The notes below the pieces were generated by a model. That model did not search any database, was not told where the DNA came from, and saw only the letters and a program-made list of their open reading frames with translations. Shown here piece by piece: positions 7,462-14,668 of a stretch of 43,058 nt of DNA; position 1 is the stretch's first letter, and each line of letters begins with the position of its first letter. The position numbers and the translations under genes are program-made. Source of the stretch: Acidimicrobiales bacterium (GTDB taxonomy: Bacteria > Actinomycetota > Acidimicrobiia > Acidimicrobiales > JAVJTC01). The DNA is taken from NCBI GenBank assembly GCA_040219085.1, contig JAVJTC010000014.1, forward strand, positions 1-43,058. The letters are read 5' to 3'.

Positions 7462-8147
7462 CGGGCCTCGTCGACGACACGACGCGCGATGTCGGGATGG
7501 TCGGTGATGAGCGCGTCGACCCCCAGCGCGACGAGTTCGGCCATGGTCGCCTCGTCGTTGACCGTCCATGCGCCGACAGTCAGCCCGGCGGCGTGCGCGG
7601 TGGAAACCAGACCCGGCCCCACGAGCCCGAAGTACGGGTAGATCCCGCTGTGTCCGAGGCCTGCGGCGCGTGCGACCCACTGGGGGGCCGAGACCGGGTC
7701 GTAGAAGAGCACGACAGTGGCCAGACGGTCGTCGATCGCCCGGATCCGGTTCAGGGTCTCCACGTTGAACGACGACACGAGCGCCTCGTCGTAGGGGCGG
7801 TAGGCCGCGATGAGGCCGGCGACCGCCACCGAGATCTGGTGCTTCTCGTCGTAGTCGGGGTCGGCCGGGTCGTTCTTGATCTCGACGTTGACCCCCATCC
7901 CGGCGGCCGCCTCGAAGGCCTCGGCGAGCGTCGGGACGTCGTCACCGAGTTCAGCCGCCGGTGTCCGGGCGACGATCCGCCCGTCGGCGGTATGGGCATC
8001 GTGGTGGACCACCAACACGTCATCCGCGCTGCGGCGAACGTCGAGCTCGACCCAGTCGGCGCCGAGTTTCCCCGCCAGCGAAAAGGCCTCGAGCGTGTTC
8101 TCCGGGGCCGCGCCGGAGGCACCCCTGTGTGCGACGACGATCGTCAT
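7458..8147 (-). CDS. Glycerophosphodiester phosphodiesterase
   Basis: 229 residues from the ATG at 8147, which has a strong GGGGGAG ribosome site just upstream; a longer frame to 8186 lacks such a site. It hydrolyses glycerophosphodiesters to glycerol 3-phosphate and an alcohol. The TIM-barrel signature is complete: VAHRGASGAAPENTLEAF (catalytic His and Arg), the metal ligands in VELDVRRSADD, the second His in VVHHDAH, and VNVEIKNDP. The C-terminal VGAWTVNDEATM and DALITDHPD are also classic. No signal peptide, so cytosolic. Confidence 0.93.
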   Translation of the reverse strand: MTIVVAHRGASGAAPENTLEAFSLAGKLGADWVELDVRRSADDVLVVHHDAHTADGRIVARTPAAELGDDVPTLAEAFEAAAGMGVNVEIKNDPADPDYDEKHQISVAVAGLIAAYRPYDEALVSSFNVETLNRIRAIDDRLATVVLFYDPVSAPQWVARAAGLGHSGIYPYFGLVGPGLVSTAHAAGLTVGAWTVNDEATMAELVALGVDALITDHPDIARRVVDEAR

Positions 8148-8211
8148 GGCCTCCCCCACCCCTGTGTGGACATCATCTCTGATCACCCTTGCGACGAGCC
8201 CGAACCCGCTG

Positions 8212-8217
8212 TAGTGT
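8212..8217 (+). promoter_or_regulatory. Candidate -10 (TAGTGT) for the whiB gene
   Basis: The 182-base gap before whiB contains TAGTGT about 112 nt upstream of the GTG, implying a leader of roughly 105 nt. A good GGAGG ribosome site lies 6 nt before the start, consistent with a leadered mRNA here. Nothing else convincing is visible in the gap. Confidence 0.35.
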
Positions 8218-8329
8218 CGCCGTGCTCCGGTTCCGCCTCAGGGCACAGCAACGACCGGACATGTGAATTCGATCACAAAAGAACGACGGGCGGCAAACCC
8301 CTGCACCCCTATCCGCCCCTGGAGGTTCC

Positions 8330-8620
8330 GTGGCACTGACGATCGTTCCGCCGGCGCATGTCGATGCCGACTGGAGGGCAGGCGCGGCGTGTCGAGACAC
8401 CGACCCCGCGTTGTTCTTCCCGGTCGGCACCACCGGACCGGCACTGGACCAGATCGCCGCCGCGAAAGCCGTATGTCTCGCCTGCGAGGCCCGCGAGAAC
8501 TGCCTCGAGTTCGCCCTCAGTACCAACCAGGACTCCGGTGTCTGGGGCGGTGCATCCGAAGAGGAGCGCCGTGCCATGCGGCGCCGTCGCCAGGCCGCGG
8601 CGCGCGCGGCCCGCGCCTGA
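8330..8620 (+). CDS. WhiB-family Fe-S transcription factor
   Basis: 96 residues from the GTG at 8330, preceded by GGAGG. The four cluster-binding cysteines are at 21, 49, 52 and 58 (C...CLAC...C) and the turn GVWGG is at 70-74, followed by a basic C-terminal tail (RRRRQAAARAARA) for DNA contact. WhiB proteins carry an O2/NO-sensitive [4Fe-4S] cluster and bind the sigma factor. The N-terminus resembles the WhiB1/2/4-type short proteins; the exact paralogue cannot be fixed by eye. It converges on the Get3-like ATPase pair, a neighbourhood shared with mycobacterial whiB4-Rv3680-Rv3679. Confidence 0.93.
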   Translation: MALTIVPPAHVDADWRAGAACRDTDPALFFPVGTTGPALDQIAAAKAVCLACEARENCLEFALSTNQDSGVWGGASEEERRAMRRRRQAAARAARA

Positions 8621-8639
8621 GCCTCCCCGCAGCGACGGC

Positions 8640-9806
8640 TCACCACAGGAAGCCACCGATCCGCACCAGTCCGGAGATGTCGGCGACCTCGCCGGCCAGG
8701 ATCGGCACCGCCACCTGGATCGCAGGATCCACGCGTAGCTCGCTGCGCAACTCCGCCTCACGGCTCGCGGGCACGCGGTAGGCGAGAAAGCTCTCCGCCA
8801 GTTCGCACAGCACGCGACTCACGTCGTCGGCGGAATGCGTCGACCGGACCTCGACGCCGATCTCGGTGGCACGTTCGGCGAGCTGACGGGCCGAGGCCTC
8901 GGCCGCCGGATCACGTAGACCGTCGGGGAGGACCCGGTTAAGCACCACCCCGCCCAGGTGAAGTCTGCGCTGCGCGAGAGCGTCGACGAACCAGGAGATC
9001 TCCGACACCGCCGACGATTCGAGAGTGGAGACGACCACGAAGCTCGTCCGACGGGTGCGGATCGTGCGCTGCACCGCCTCGGCCCGTTCCACGAAACCGG
9101 GATACATCGAACGGAAGAGAAGAAAGAACTCGGCGATGTCGCCGAGGAACTGGGTCCCGAGCGTGCGCTCGGCCACGACGCCGAACGACCGTGACGCCGC
9201 CCCGACCAGGCGGGATCGCGCGGGGATCGTGAGCCACCGCAACAGGCGGCTGTCGAAGAACTCGGCCATCCGTTCCGGCGCCTCCAGGAAATCGAGCGCA
9301 TGGCGCGATGGTGGCGTGTCCACGACGATCAGGTCGTACTCGCCGGACTGGTGCAGTTCGTGGAGCCGTTCCATCGCGATGTAGTCGTGGCTGTGGACGA
9401 ACTTCGCCGTGATGTTCGTGTAGAGCGGGTTGGACAGGATCGCGTCCCGGGTCCTGTCGTCGGGAGAATGGCGCGACACCAGCCGGTCCCACGACGCCTT
9501 GGTGTCGAGCATGGCCACCCACAGCTCGCCCCGTGGCTCCGATCCGGTGGCCGCGGCGAGGGCCCCGGGATCCACACGGCGGGGCTCGTCGCCGAACCCG
9601 TCGATGCCGAGGGACTGGGCCAGTCGCCGTGCCGGGTCCACCGTGACGACGAGCACGCGGCCGCCGAGGCGCGTCGCCGCCATCAGCGCGGCCGTGGCCG
9701 CGGTGGTCGTCTTGCCGACCCCACCCGCGCCGCAGACGATCACGATCTCACGCGATGCCAGGAGCCGCTCGAGCACGGACGCCCCCGCGCCGGCCGCCGG
9801 CGTCAC
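8640..9806 (-). CDS. Get3/ArsA-like ATPase, second subunit (BagA/BagB type)
   Basis: 388 residues from the GTG at 9806; the frame is open further upstream but only across the end of the preceding gene. The Walker A is GAGGVGKT (about 26-33), followed by VTVDPARRLAQSLG (switch I) and IVVDTPPSRHALDFL. It belongs to the SIMIBI-class ArsA/Get3 family, resembling one of the mycobacterial pair Rv3679/Rv3680. Notably the signature lysine of the deviant Walker A (GKGG) is replaced by alanine here, whereas its partner keeps it. Possible roles are guided membrane-protein insertion or metalloid handling; the client is unknown. 25 nt after its partner gene. Confidence 0.88.
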   Translation of the reverse strand: MTPAAGAGASVLERLLASREIVIVCGAGGVGKTTTAATAALMAATRLGGRVLVVTVDPARRLAQSLGIDGFGDEPRRVDPGALAAATGSEPRGELWVAMLDTKASWDRLVSRHSPDDRTRDAILSNPLYTNITAKFVHSHDYIAMERLHELHQSGEYDLIVVDTPPSRHALDFLEAPERMAEFFDSRLLRWLTIPARSRLVGAASRSFGVVAERTLGTQFLGDIAEFFLLFRSMYPGFVERAEAVQRTIRTRRTSFVVVSTLESSAVSEISWFVDALAQRRLHLGGVVLNRVLPDGLRDPAAEASARQLAERATEIGVEVRSTHSADDVSRVLCELAESFLAYRVPASREAELRSELRVDPAIQVAVPILAGEVADISGLVRIGGFLW

Positions 9807-9831
9807 GACCGGGACCGACCCACGGCGGCGT

Positions 9832-10782
9832 TCACAGCAACTCCTCGCCCAGGGCCTCGGCGAGTTGGTTGGTGGTGCGACGACCGTGGACCCGCATGAA
9901 GAGCTCGGGCAGGTACACGACGCCGACCCCGGGCTGCAGACCCTCACGCAGCGTCACGAGGTGGCGGGCCCGGCTGCGCCGGAGAGCGACGGCGAGAGCA
10001 GCCGCGTCCAGAACGGAGGTGACCCCCTCCCCCACCGACCCGACGAGAAGCCTGGTGGCGGCCGGTTCGCGCAACTCCTCGAAGATCTCCTCCTCGCCCC
10101 GCCCGAATAGCTCGGGCAGGACACGGTTGACCACAACGGCTGCGAGGTCCACCTCGGTCTCGTCGTCGAGGCGCTCGGCGAGCTCGAGCGTCTCGGTGAC
10201 CGGCATCTCCTCGGGTGTCGCCACGATCACCGTGCCGGTGACAGCCGGGTCCGTGAGCAGCTCGAGCATCCAGTCGGTCTGCTCGCGGACCATGCCGAAA
10301 CGCACCAGCTCCCGAATCGCCGCCGGCGCGGAGAGTTGGCCGACGACGTGTCCGGTCGCGGGAGCGTCGACGACCACGAGGTCGTAGTTGTTCTCGCGGA
10401 CCTCGTACGCGAGCTTTCCCATCGTCAGAACCTCGCGCACGCCGGGCGCCGCGGTCGCGACGAAGTCGAAGACCCGGGCCAATGGTCCGATGCGGGTGAG
10501 CAGCGGTATGCGCACGAAGATGCGTAGGTACTCCTCGAGCGACTTCTCGGTGTCCATCGCCATCGCGAACAGGCCCGGTTGCACCCGGCGCGGTTCGAAG
10601 ACGAGCTCACCGACCTCGAGGTAGCTGGCGAGATCGCCCCGGCCGTCGACATCGCACACGAGGGTTCGCCTGCCCTCGGATGCGGCGAGGGTCGCCAAGG
10701 CTGCAGCAACGCTGGTCTTTCCGACGCCACCCTTTCCGGTGACCACGAGAAGGCGCCGGTCCAACAGCGGCGTCGGGCTCAC
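9832..10782 (-). CDS. Get3/ArsA-like ATPase, first subunit (BagA/BagB type)
   Basis: 316 residues from a GTG. The deviant Walker A GKGGVGKT is at 16-23 with the intersubunit signature lysine Lys17; CDVDGRGDLA provides the switch I acidic residues, and VVVDAPATGHV the switch II/Walker B region. It is shorter than eukaryotic Get3 and lacks an obvious CxxC zinc pair. It probably forms a heteromer with the next protein, as the mycobacterial Rv3679/Rv3680 pair does. Preceded by DUF3107 with a 42 nt gap that holds a small inverted repeat; the ribosome site is weak. Confidence 0.88.
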   Translation of the reverse strand: MSPTPLLDRRLLVVTGKGGVGKTSVAAALATLAASEGRRTLVCDVDGRGDLASYLEVGELVFEPRRVQPGLFAMAMDTEKSLEEYLRIFVRIPLLTRIGPLARVFDFVATAAPGVREVLTMGKLAYEVRENNYDLVVVDAPATGHVVGQLSAPAAIRELVRFGMVREQTDWMLELLTDPAVTGTVIVATPEEMPVTETLELAERLDDETEVDLAAVVVNRVLPELFGRGEEEIFEELREPAATRLLVGSVGEGVTSVLDAAALAVALRRSRARHLVTLREGLQPGVGVVYLPELFMRVHGRRTTNQLAEALGEELL

Positions 10783-10824
10783 CTCAGGCTGAACCGGAAT
10801 GACGGGTCGGCGGTTCCACCGGGC

Positions 10825-11061
10825 TCAGGCTGCGCCGAATCCGATCTTCGATGCTCCGTCGTCGATGCGGATCTCGACCCAGCCCACACGTGCCACGGGT
10901 ACCCCGACCTGACGGCCGCGGCGATCCGTCATCCAGATGAGACCCTCCGGGGACGCGAGCGCCTCGTCGAGTTGGGCGCGAACGTCGTCGGCCTTCGCCT
11001 CGTCGGGCATCTCGATGATCAGTTCTTTGCCGGTGTCGGCGGCACCGATACGGACCTCCAC
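10825..11061 (-). CDS. DUF3107 family protein
   Basis: 78 residues from the GTG at 11061, with a GGGAGG ribosome site. The short beta-rich protein (VRIGAADTGKELIIEM ... GVPVARVGWVEI) matches actinobacterial DUF3107, whose role is unknown. It sits inside an mrp - DUF3107 - Get3-pair operon, 20 nt after mrp, so its product may assist iron-sulfur or membrane-protein ATPases. That link is inference from position only. Confidence 0.88.
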   Translation of the reverse strand: MEVRIGAADTGKELIIEMPDEAKADDVRAQLDEALASPEGLIWMTDRRGRQVGVPVARVGWVEIRIDDGASKIGFGAA

Positions 11062-11081
11062 GGCGTGACCTCCCAGGTCGT

Positions 11082-12224
11082 TCAGTTGAGAATCTTGAGT
11101 TCGGGGTGATCGCGCCGGGTGGGCGCCAGTTCCTCGTCCACACGCCGGGCGATCTCGGCGAAGATCCCGCCCGCCTCCCCCGAGGGGTCGGTGGCGACGA
11201 GCGGGTTTCCGGTGTCGCTCCCCTCACGCAGGGCGGGAACGAGCGGGATCTTGCCCACGAGGGGGACTCCGAGCCGCTCTGCGAGCGTCTGGCCGCCTCC
11301 CGCGCCGAAGAGTTCGTAGCGGGTGCCGTCGTCGCCGGTGAACCAGGACATGTTCTCGATCACGCCACGGACCTCGAGGCGCACCTTCTCGGCCATCAGA
11401 CCCGCCCGCTGCGCCACGCGCTGCGCGGCGGGCTGGGGGGTCGTCACGACGTACACCTCGGCACGGGGAAGGAACTGCGACAGCGACAGTGAAATGTCAC
11501 CGGTCCCCGGCGGCAGGTCCACGAGCAGGAAGTCCGGATCGTCCCAGTAGACGTCGGTGAGGAACTGCTCGAGCGCCTTGTGAAGCATGGGGCCCCGCCA
11601 GATGACCGGCTGGTCGTCGTCGGCGAAGAAACCCATGGAGATGCAGCGCACACCGTGCACCTCGGGCGGCACCAGCATCTCGTCGATCACGACGGGGGGC
11701 CGGTCGATCCCGAGCATCCGGGGGATCGAGAATCCCCACACGTCGGCGTCGACGATGGCCACGCTCTTTCCGCGGGCGGCGAGAGCGACGGCGAGGTTCG
11801 TCGTGACCGAGGACTTGCCGACACCGCCCTTGCCCGAGGCGATGAGAAGAACCCGCGTGCGGCTCGACGGATCAGCGAAGGGGATCTCACGGCCTTCGGC
11901 ATGACCGTGGGCATGGCCCGAGCCGGCCGTGGCAGACGGGTCGCCGATGAGCTTCTCGCGCAACTCGGCCCGCTCGGCGTCGGTCATCACCGTGTAGTCC
12001 ACCGAGACGTTCGTCACGTCGGCGAGACCCGCGACGGCGCCCGAAACCCGGTTGTCGATCTCAGCGCGCATCGGGCAGCCCTCGATGGTGAGAGCGACGC
12101 GGATAGCGACGTCGCCGCCGGTGATCTCGATCGAGCGCACCATGCCGAGTTCGACGATCGATCGGTGCAGCTCCGGGTCTTCGACTCCTGCCAGCACGTC
12201 GAGTACATCGGCTTCGGTGGGCAT
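11082..12224 (-). CDS. mrp: Mrp/ApbC-type P-loop iron-sulfur carrier ATPase
   Basis: 380 residues. Residues 1-85 form an MIP18/DUF59-type domain (VLDVLAGVEDPELHRSIVELGMV, with Cys50 in EGCP). A His-rich linker (GHAHGHAE, about 103-110) leads to the Mrp/NBP35 ATPase domain with P-loop GKGGVGKS at 131-138, VDADVWGFSIPRMLG and DLPPGTGD. The CxxC pair usually found after ENM in Mrp proteins is missing: the stretch reads ENMSWFTGDDGTRYELFG. Mrp proteins hold or transfer Fe-S clusters. The ATG has GAGGA upstream. It is divergent from a SufR-like regulator and starts the operon leading to the Get3 pair. Confidence 0.93.
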   Translation of the reverse strand: MPTEADVLDVLAGVEDPELHRSIVELGMVRSIEITGGDVAIRVALTIEGCPMRAEIDNRVSGAVAGLADVTNVSVDYTVMTDAERAELREKLIGDPSATAGSGHAHGHAEGREIPFADPSSRTRVLLIASGKGGVGKSSVTTNLAVALAARGKSVAIVDADVWGFSIPRMLGIDRPPVVIDEMLVPPEVHGVRCISMGFFADDDQPVIWRGPMLHKALEQFLTDVYWDDPDFLLVDLPPGTGDISLSLSQFLPRAEVYVVTTPQPAAQRVAQRAGLMAEKVRLEVRGVIENMSWFTGDDGTRYELFGAGGGQTLAERLGVPLVGKIPLVPALREGSDTGNPLVATDPSGEAGGIFAEIARRVDEELAPTRRDHPELKILN

Positions 12225-12260
12225 GGTCCTCCTCAGCGGGTCCGGGTGGGGGCGCGGTCG

Positions 12261-12273
12261 GTAGGCTACCTAC
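12261..12273. promoter_or_regulatory. Inverted repeat GTAGG-CTA-CCTAC over divergent -10 boxes
   Basis: A perfect 5+3+5 inverted repeat lies immediately before the regulator's GTG. It contains TAGGCT on the plus strand (12262-12267; 6 nt before the GTG, leaderless) and TAGCCT on the minus strand (12263-12268; mrp leader of about 32 nt with a GAGGAGGA ribosome site). It could be the operator through which the SufR-like protein controls itself and mrp. Confidence 0.45.
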
Positions 12274-12987
12274 GTGGATCGGGCGCCGCTCACCCCAACG
12301 GAGTTCTCCTCCGCGGTCACTGCGATCACCTCCGCGTTCGGAGATCCGACCCGACGCGACATCTACCTGTTCGCCCACGAGCACCCCGAGGGTGTCACCG
12401 CGGGCGCCACGGCCAGCCAGTTCGAACTCCACCCCAACGTGGCCCGCCACCACCTCGACAAGCTCGCCGCCGGCGGGTACCTGGAGGTCGCGATCGAGCG
12501 GGCCGGCGCGGCCGGGCGGCCGTCGAAGCACTATCGCGCCGCAGAGGCCGGCATCGCTCTGGAGCTGCCGGTCCGCCACCACGACATCCTCATCTCGCTG
12601 CTCGGACGGGCCCTTCAGCTGCTGTCACCGACCCAGGCCGAGGAGCTCGCCGAGGAGGTCGGACGCGAGTACGGCCGGGCGATGGCTGCCACCATCGGAC
12701 CGGACCAGACGGGCCAGCAGTCGTTCCGCTCGGCCCTGCACACCGTGGCCGAGGCCCTGACCGCCCACGGATTCGCCGCCCATGCAGAGAACTCGGCGGG
12801 AGAACTGCGGATCGTCTCTGAGCACTGTCCCTTCGGCGGCGCCGCCGTCGAACACCCGGTCATCTGCGCGGTGGACCGGGGCATGGTCCAGGGGATGCTG
12901 GGAGCCCTCTACGGCGAGGCCTCGGCCGAACAGCGCGTCACCCTCCCCAAGGGCGACGACCACTGCGTCACCACCGTCTCGAACTGA
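12274..12987 (+). CDS. SufR-like Fe-S cluster-sensing transcriptional regulator
   Basis: 237 residues. The N-terminal winged helix (SAFGDPTRRDIYLFAHEHPEGVTA, then PNVARHHLDKLAAGGYLEV and GRPSKHYR) is of the ArsR/SufR type. The C-terminal domain carries three cysteines at 185 (EHCPFG), 198 (VICAVDRG) and 231 (DDHCVT), the arrangement used by SufR to bind a [4Fe-4S] cluster. It should repress Fe-S biogenesis genes when clusters are sufficient. Context supports this: mrp is divergent and a cysteine desulfurase follows 6 nt downstream. The GTG lies 6 nt after TAGGCT, so the mRNA is probably leaderless. Confidence 0.85.
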   Translation: MDRAPLTPTEFSSAVTAITSAFGDPTRRDIYLFAHEHPEGVTAGATASQFELHPNVARHHLDKLAAGGYLEVAIERAGAAGRPSKHYRAAEAGIALELPVRHHDILISLLGRALQLLSPTQAEELAEEVGREYGRAMAATIGPDQTGQQSFRSALHTVAEALTAHGFAAHAENSAGELRIVSEHCPFGGAAVEHPVICAVDRGMVQGMLGALYGEASAEQRVTLPKGDDHCVTTVSN

Positions 12988-12993
12988 GGGGCG

Positions 12994-14112
12994 GTGACCC
13001 GCCACTATCTGGACCACGCGTCCACGTCCCCGCTACGGCCCGAGGTGAAGGCCGCGATGGCGGCCTCACTCGACGAACCCTGGGGTGACCCCGGTCGCGT
13101 CCACACGGAGGGAATGGGCGTGCGGGCCCGACTCGAGGAAGCCCGCGAAACCGTGGCCGCCTTCCTCGGCGCCCGCTCGCGCGAGGTCGTGTTCTGTTCC
13201 GGGGCCACCGAAGCCATCGCCGCAGCAACGTGGGGTGCCCGCGAGCGGGGGCCCGGCGACCACGTGGTCGCCGCCGCCGTCGAACACTCGGCTGTGCGTG
13301 CCGCCACGGAATCGGGCCCCCACACGATCGTCGGCGTGGACCGTGTCGGTCGGGTGGATCCCGCCGACGTCGACGCGGCCATCCGCGACAGCACCGCCCT
13401 GGTCCACATCCAGTGGGGCAACCACGAGGTCGGGACGTTGCAGCCCATGGCCCAGATCGTCGAGATCTGCCGGAGCCGCGGGGTCCTGGTGCACGTCGAC
13501 GCGGCTGCCGCCGCCGGGCGGGCGCCGCTCGACTTCGACGGACTCGGCGCCGACCTGATGTCGATCAGCGGCCACAAGTTCGGCGGCCCGCCGGGGGCGG
13601 GCGTGCTCCTGGTGCGGCGGGGTCTGCGTCTCGGGCCGCTGCTGGGGGGAGGCGACCAGGAACGCGCCCGACGCGCGGGACTCGAGAACGTCCCGGCCAT
13701 CGCCGGGCTGGCTGCTGCATGCGGGGCCCTCGCCGGAGAACGTCTCGGTCGCGAAGCCGCACGCGCCCGTGACCTGACCGACCGCATCGTCGACGCGGTC
13801 GGCGACATCGACGGCGTACGTTCCTATGGCGACACCACTGGGCGCCTACCCCACATCGTGTGTTTCGGGATCGACGACGTCGAACCCCAGGCTGTCGTCC
13901 TCGGACTCGACCGCCGCGGCGTCGCGGTGCACTCGGGCTCGGCATGTTCGTCGGAGTCGCTCGAGCCCTCCGTCGTGCTCGAGGCCATGGGGGTCGATGC
14001 CCACCGTTCACTGAGGGTCAGCGCCGGATGGACCACGACCGACGACGACGCCTACGCGTTCATCGACGCGTTCGGCGCCGTCCTCGCCGAGCTCCGCGCA
14101 CTCAGGTCGTGA
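12994..14112 (+). CDS. Cysteine desulfurase (NifS/IscS-like, class V aminotransferase fold)
   Basis: 372 residues from a GTG with GAGGGG just upstream. PLP-dependent removal of sulfur from cysteine to give alanine and an enzyme persulfide. The start HYLDHASTSPLRPEV, the PLP site SGHKFGGPPGAG (Lys195) and the catalytic loop SGSACSSES (Cys318) identify an IscS/NifS-group enzyme. Downstream of a SufR-like gene it probably supplies sulfur for Fe-S clusters; a role in tRNA thiolation is an alternative. There is no scaffold gene (IscU/SufU) in the window. Confidence 0.93.
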   Translation: MTRHYLDHASTSPLRPEVKAAMAASLDEPWGDPGRVHTEGMGVRARLEEARETVAAFLGARSREVVFCSGATEAIAAATWGARERGPGDHVVAAAVEHSAVRAATESGPHTIVGVDRVGRVDPADVDAAIRDSTALVHIQWGNHEVGTLQPMAQIVEICRSRGVLVHVDAAAAAGRAPLDFDGLGADLMSISGHKFGGPPGAGVLLVRRGLRLGPLLGGGDQERARRAGLENVPAIAGLAAACGALAGERLGREAARARDLTDRIVDAVGDIDGVRSYGDTTGRLPHIVCFGIDDVEPQAVVLGLDRRGVAVHSGSACSSESLEPSVVLEAMGVDAHRSLRVSAGWTTTDDDAYAFIDAFGAVLAELRALRS

Positions 14113-14160
14113 GACCCGGGTCGAAGGTCCCGGTGGTGGTGACCCTCGAGGCCGCGCCAG

Positions 14161-14166
14161 TACGCT
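14161..14166 (+). promoter_or_regulatory. -10 box TACGCT for the SixA-like gene
   Basis: TACGCT 9 nt upstream of the ATG at 14176, predicting a leader of about 3 nt and a transcript separate from the cysteine desulfurase. Confidence 0.45.
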
Positions 14167-14175
14167 GAATGCTTC

Positions 14176-14658
14176 ATGGCTCTGTTCGTCATCCGCCACG
14201 CGTCGGCCGGTGCCCGGAACCCAGCGGCTCCCGACGACCATCTCCGAGCGCTCGACGCCGCCGGCCACGAACGCGCGGCCACGATCGCCGCCCACCTGGC
14301 CGACCGCCGGGTGCAACGGGTACTCACGAGCCCCGCTGTGCGTTGCCGCCAGACCGTGGAGCCGCTCGCCGCGATGGTGGGGGCCGAGGTGGAGGAGCAT
14401 CAAGCGCTCGCCGAAGGAACCGCGCTGGTCGACGCCCTTGCGCTCGTAGCCGGACTCGCCAAAGAAGGCCCCACCGCCGCGTTGTGCACCCACGGTGACC
14501 TCATCCCCGAGATCATCCGCACGCTCCAGCGGACCGGCACGACCGTGAACGGCCGCACGGGCTGGGCGAAGGGGTCGATCTGGACACTCGAGGTACGCGA
14601 CGGCGAGATCGCCTCAGCCAGCTACGAGTCCTTCTCCGGTGCCGGCCTCCTGAGCTGA
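14176..14658 (+). CDS. SixA-type histidine phosphatase
   Basis: 160 residues. A short histidine-phosphatase domain of the SixA type: it starts MALFVIRHASAG (RHA in place of RHG, as in SixA), continues RVLTSPAVRCRQTVEPLA, and has the second histidine in LCTHGDLIPEII. SixA removes phosphate from phosphohistidine of phosphorelay or PTS proteins; other small-substrate roles are possible. It has no clear partner kinase here, and converges on ccmI. Confidence 0.88.
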   Translation: MALFVIRHASAGARNPAAPDDHLRALDAAGHERAATIAAHLADRRVQRVLTSPAVRCRQTVEPLAAMVGAEVEEHQALAEGTALVDALALVAGLAKEGPTAALCTHGDLIPEIIRTLQRTGTTVNGRTGWAKGSIWTLEVRDGEIASASYESFSGAGLLS

Positions 14659-14668
14659 CGCGCCCCGC

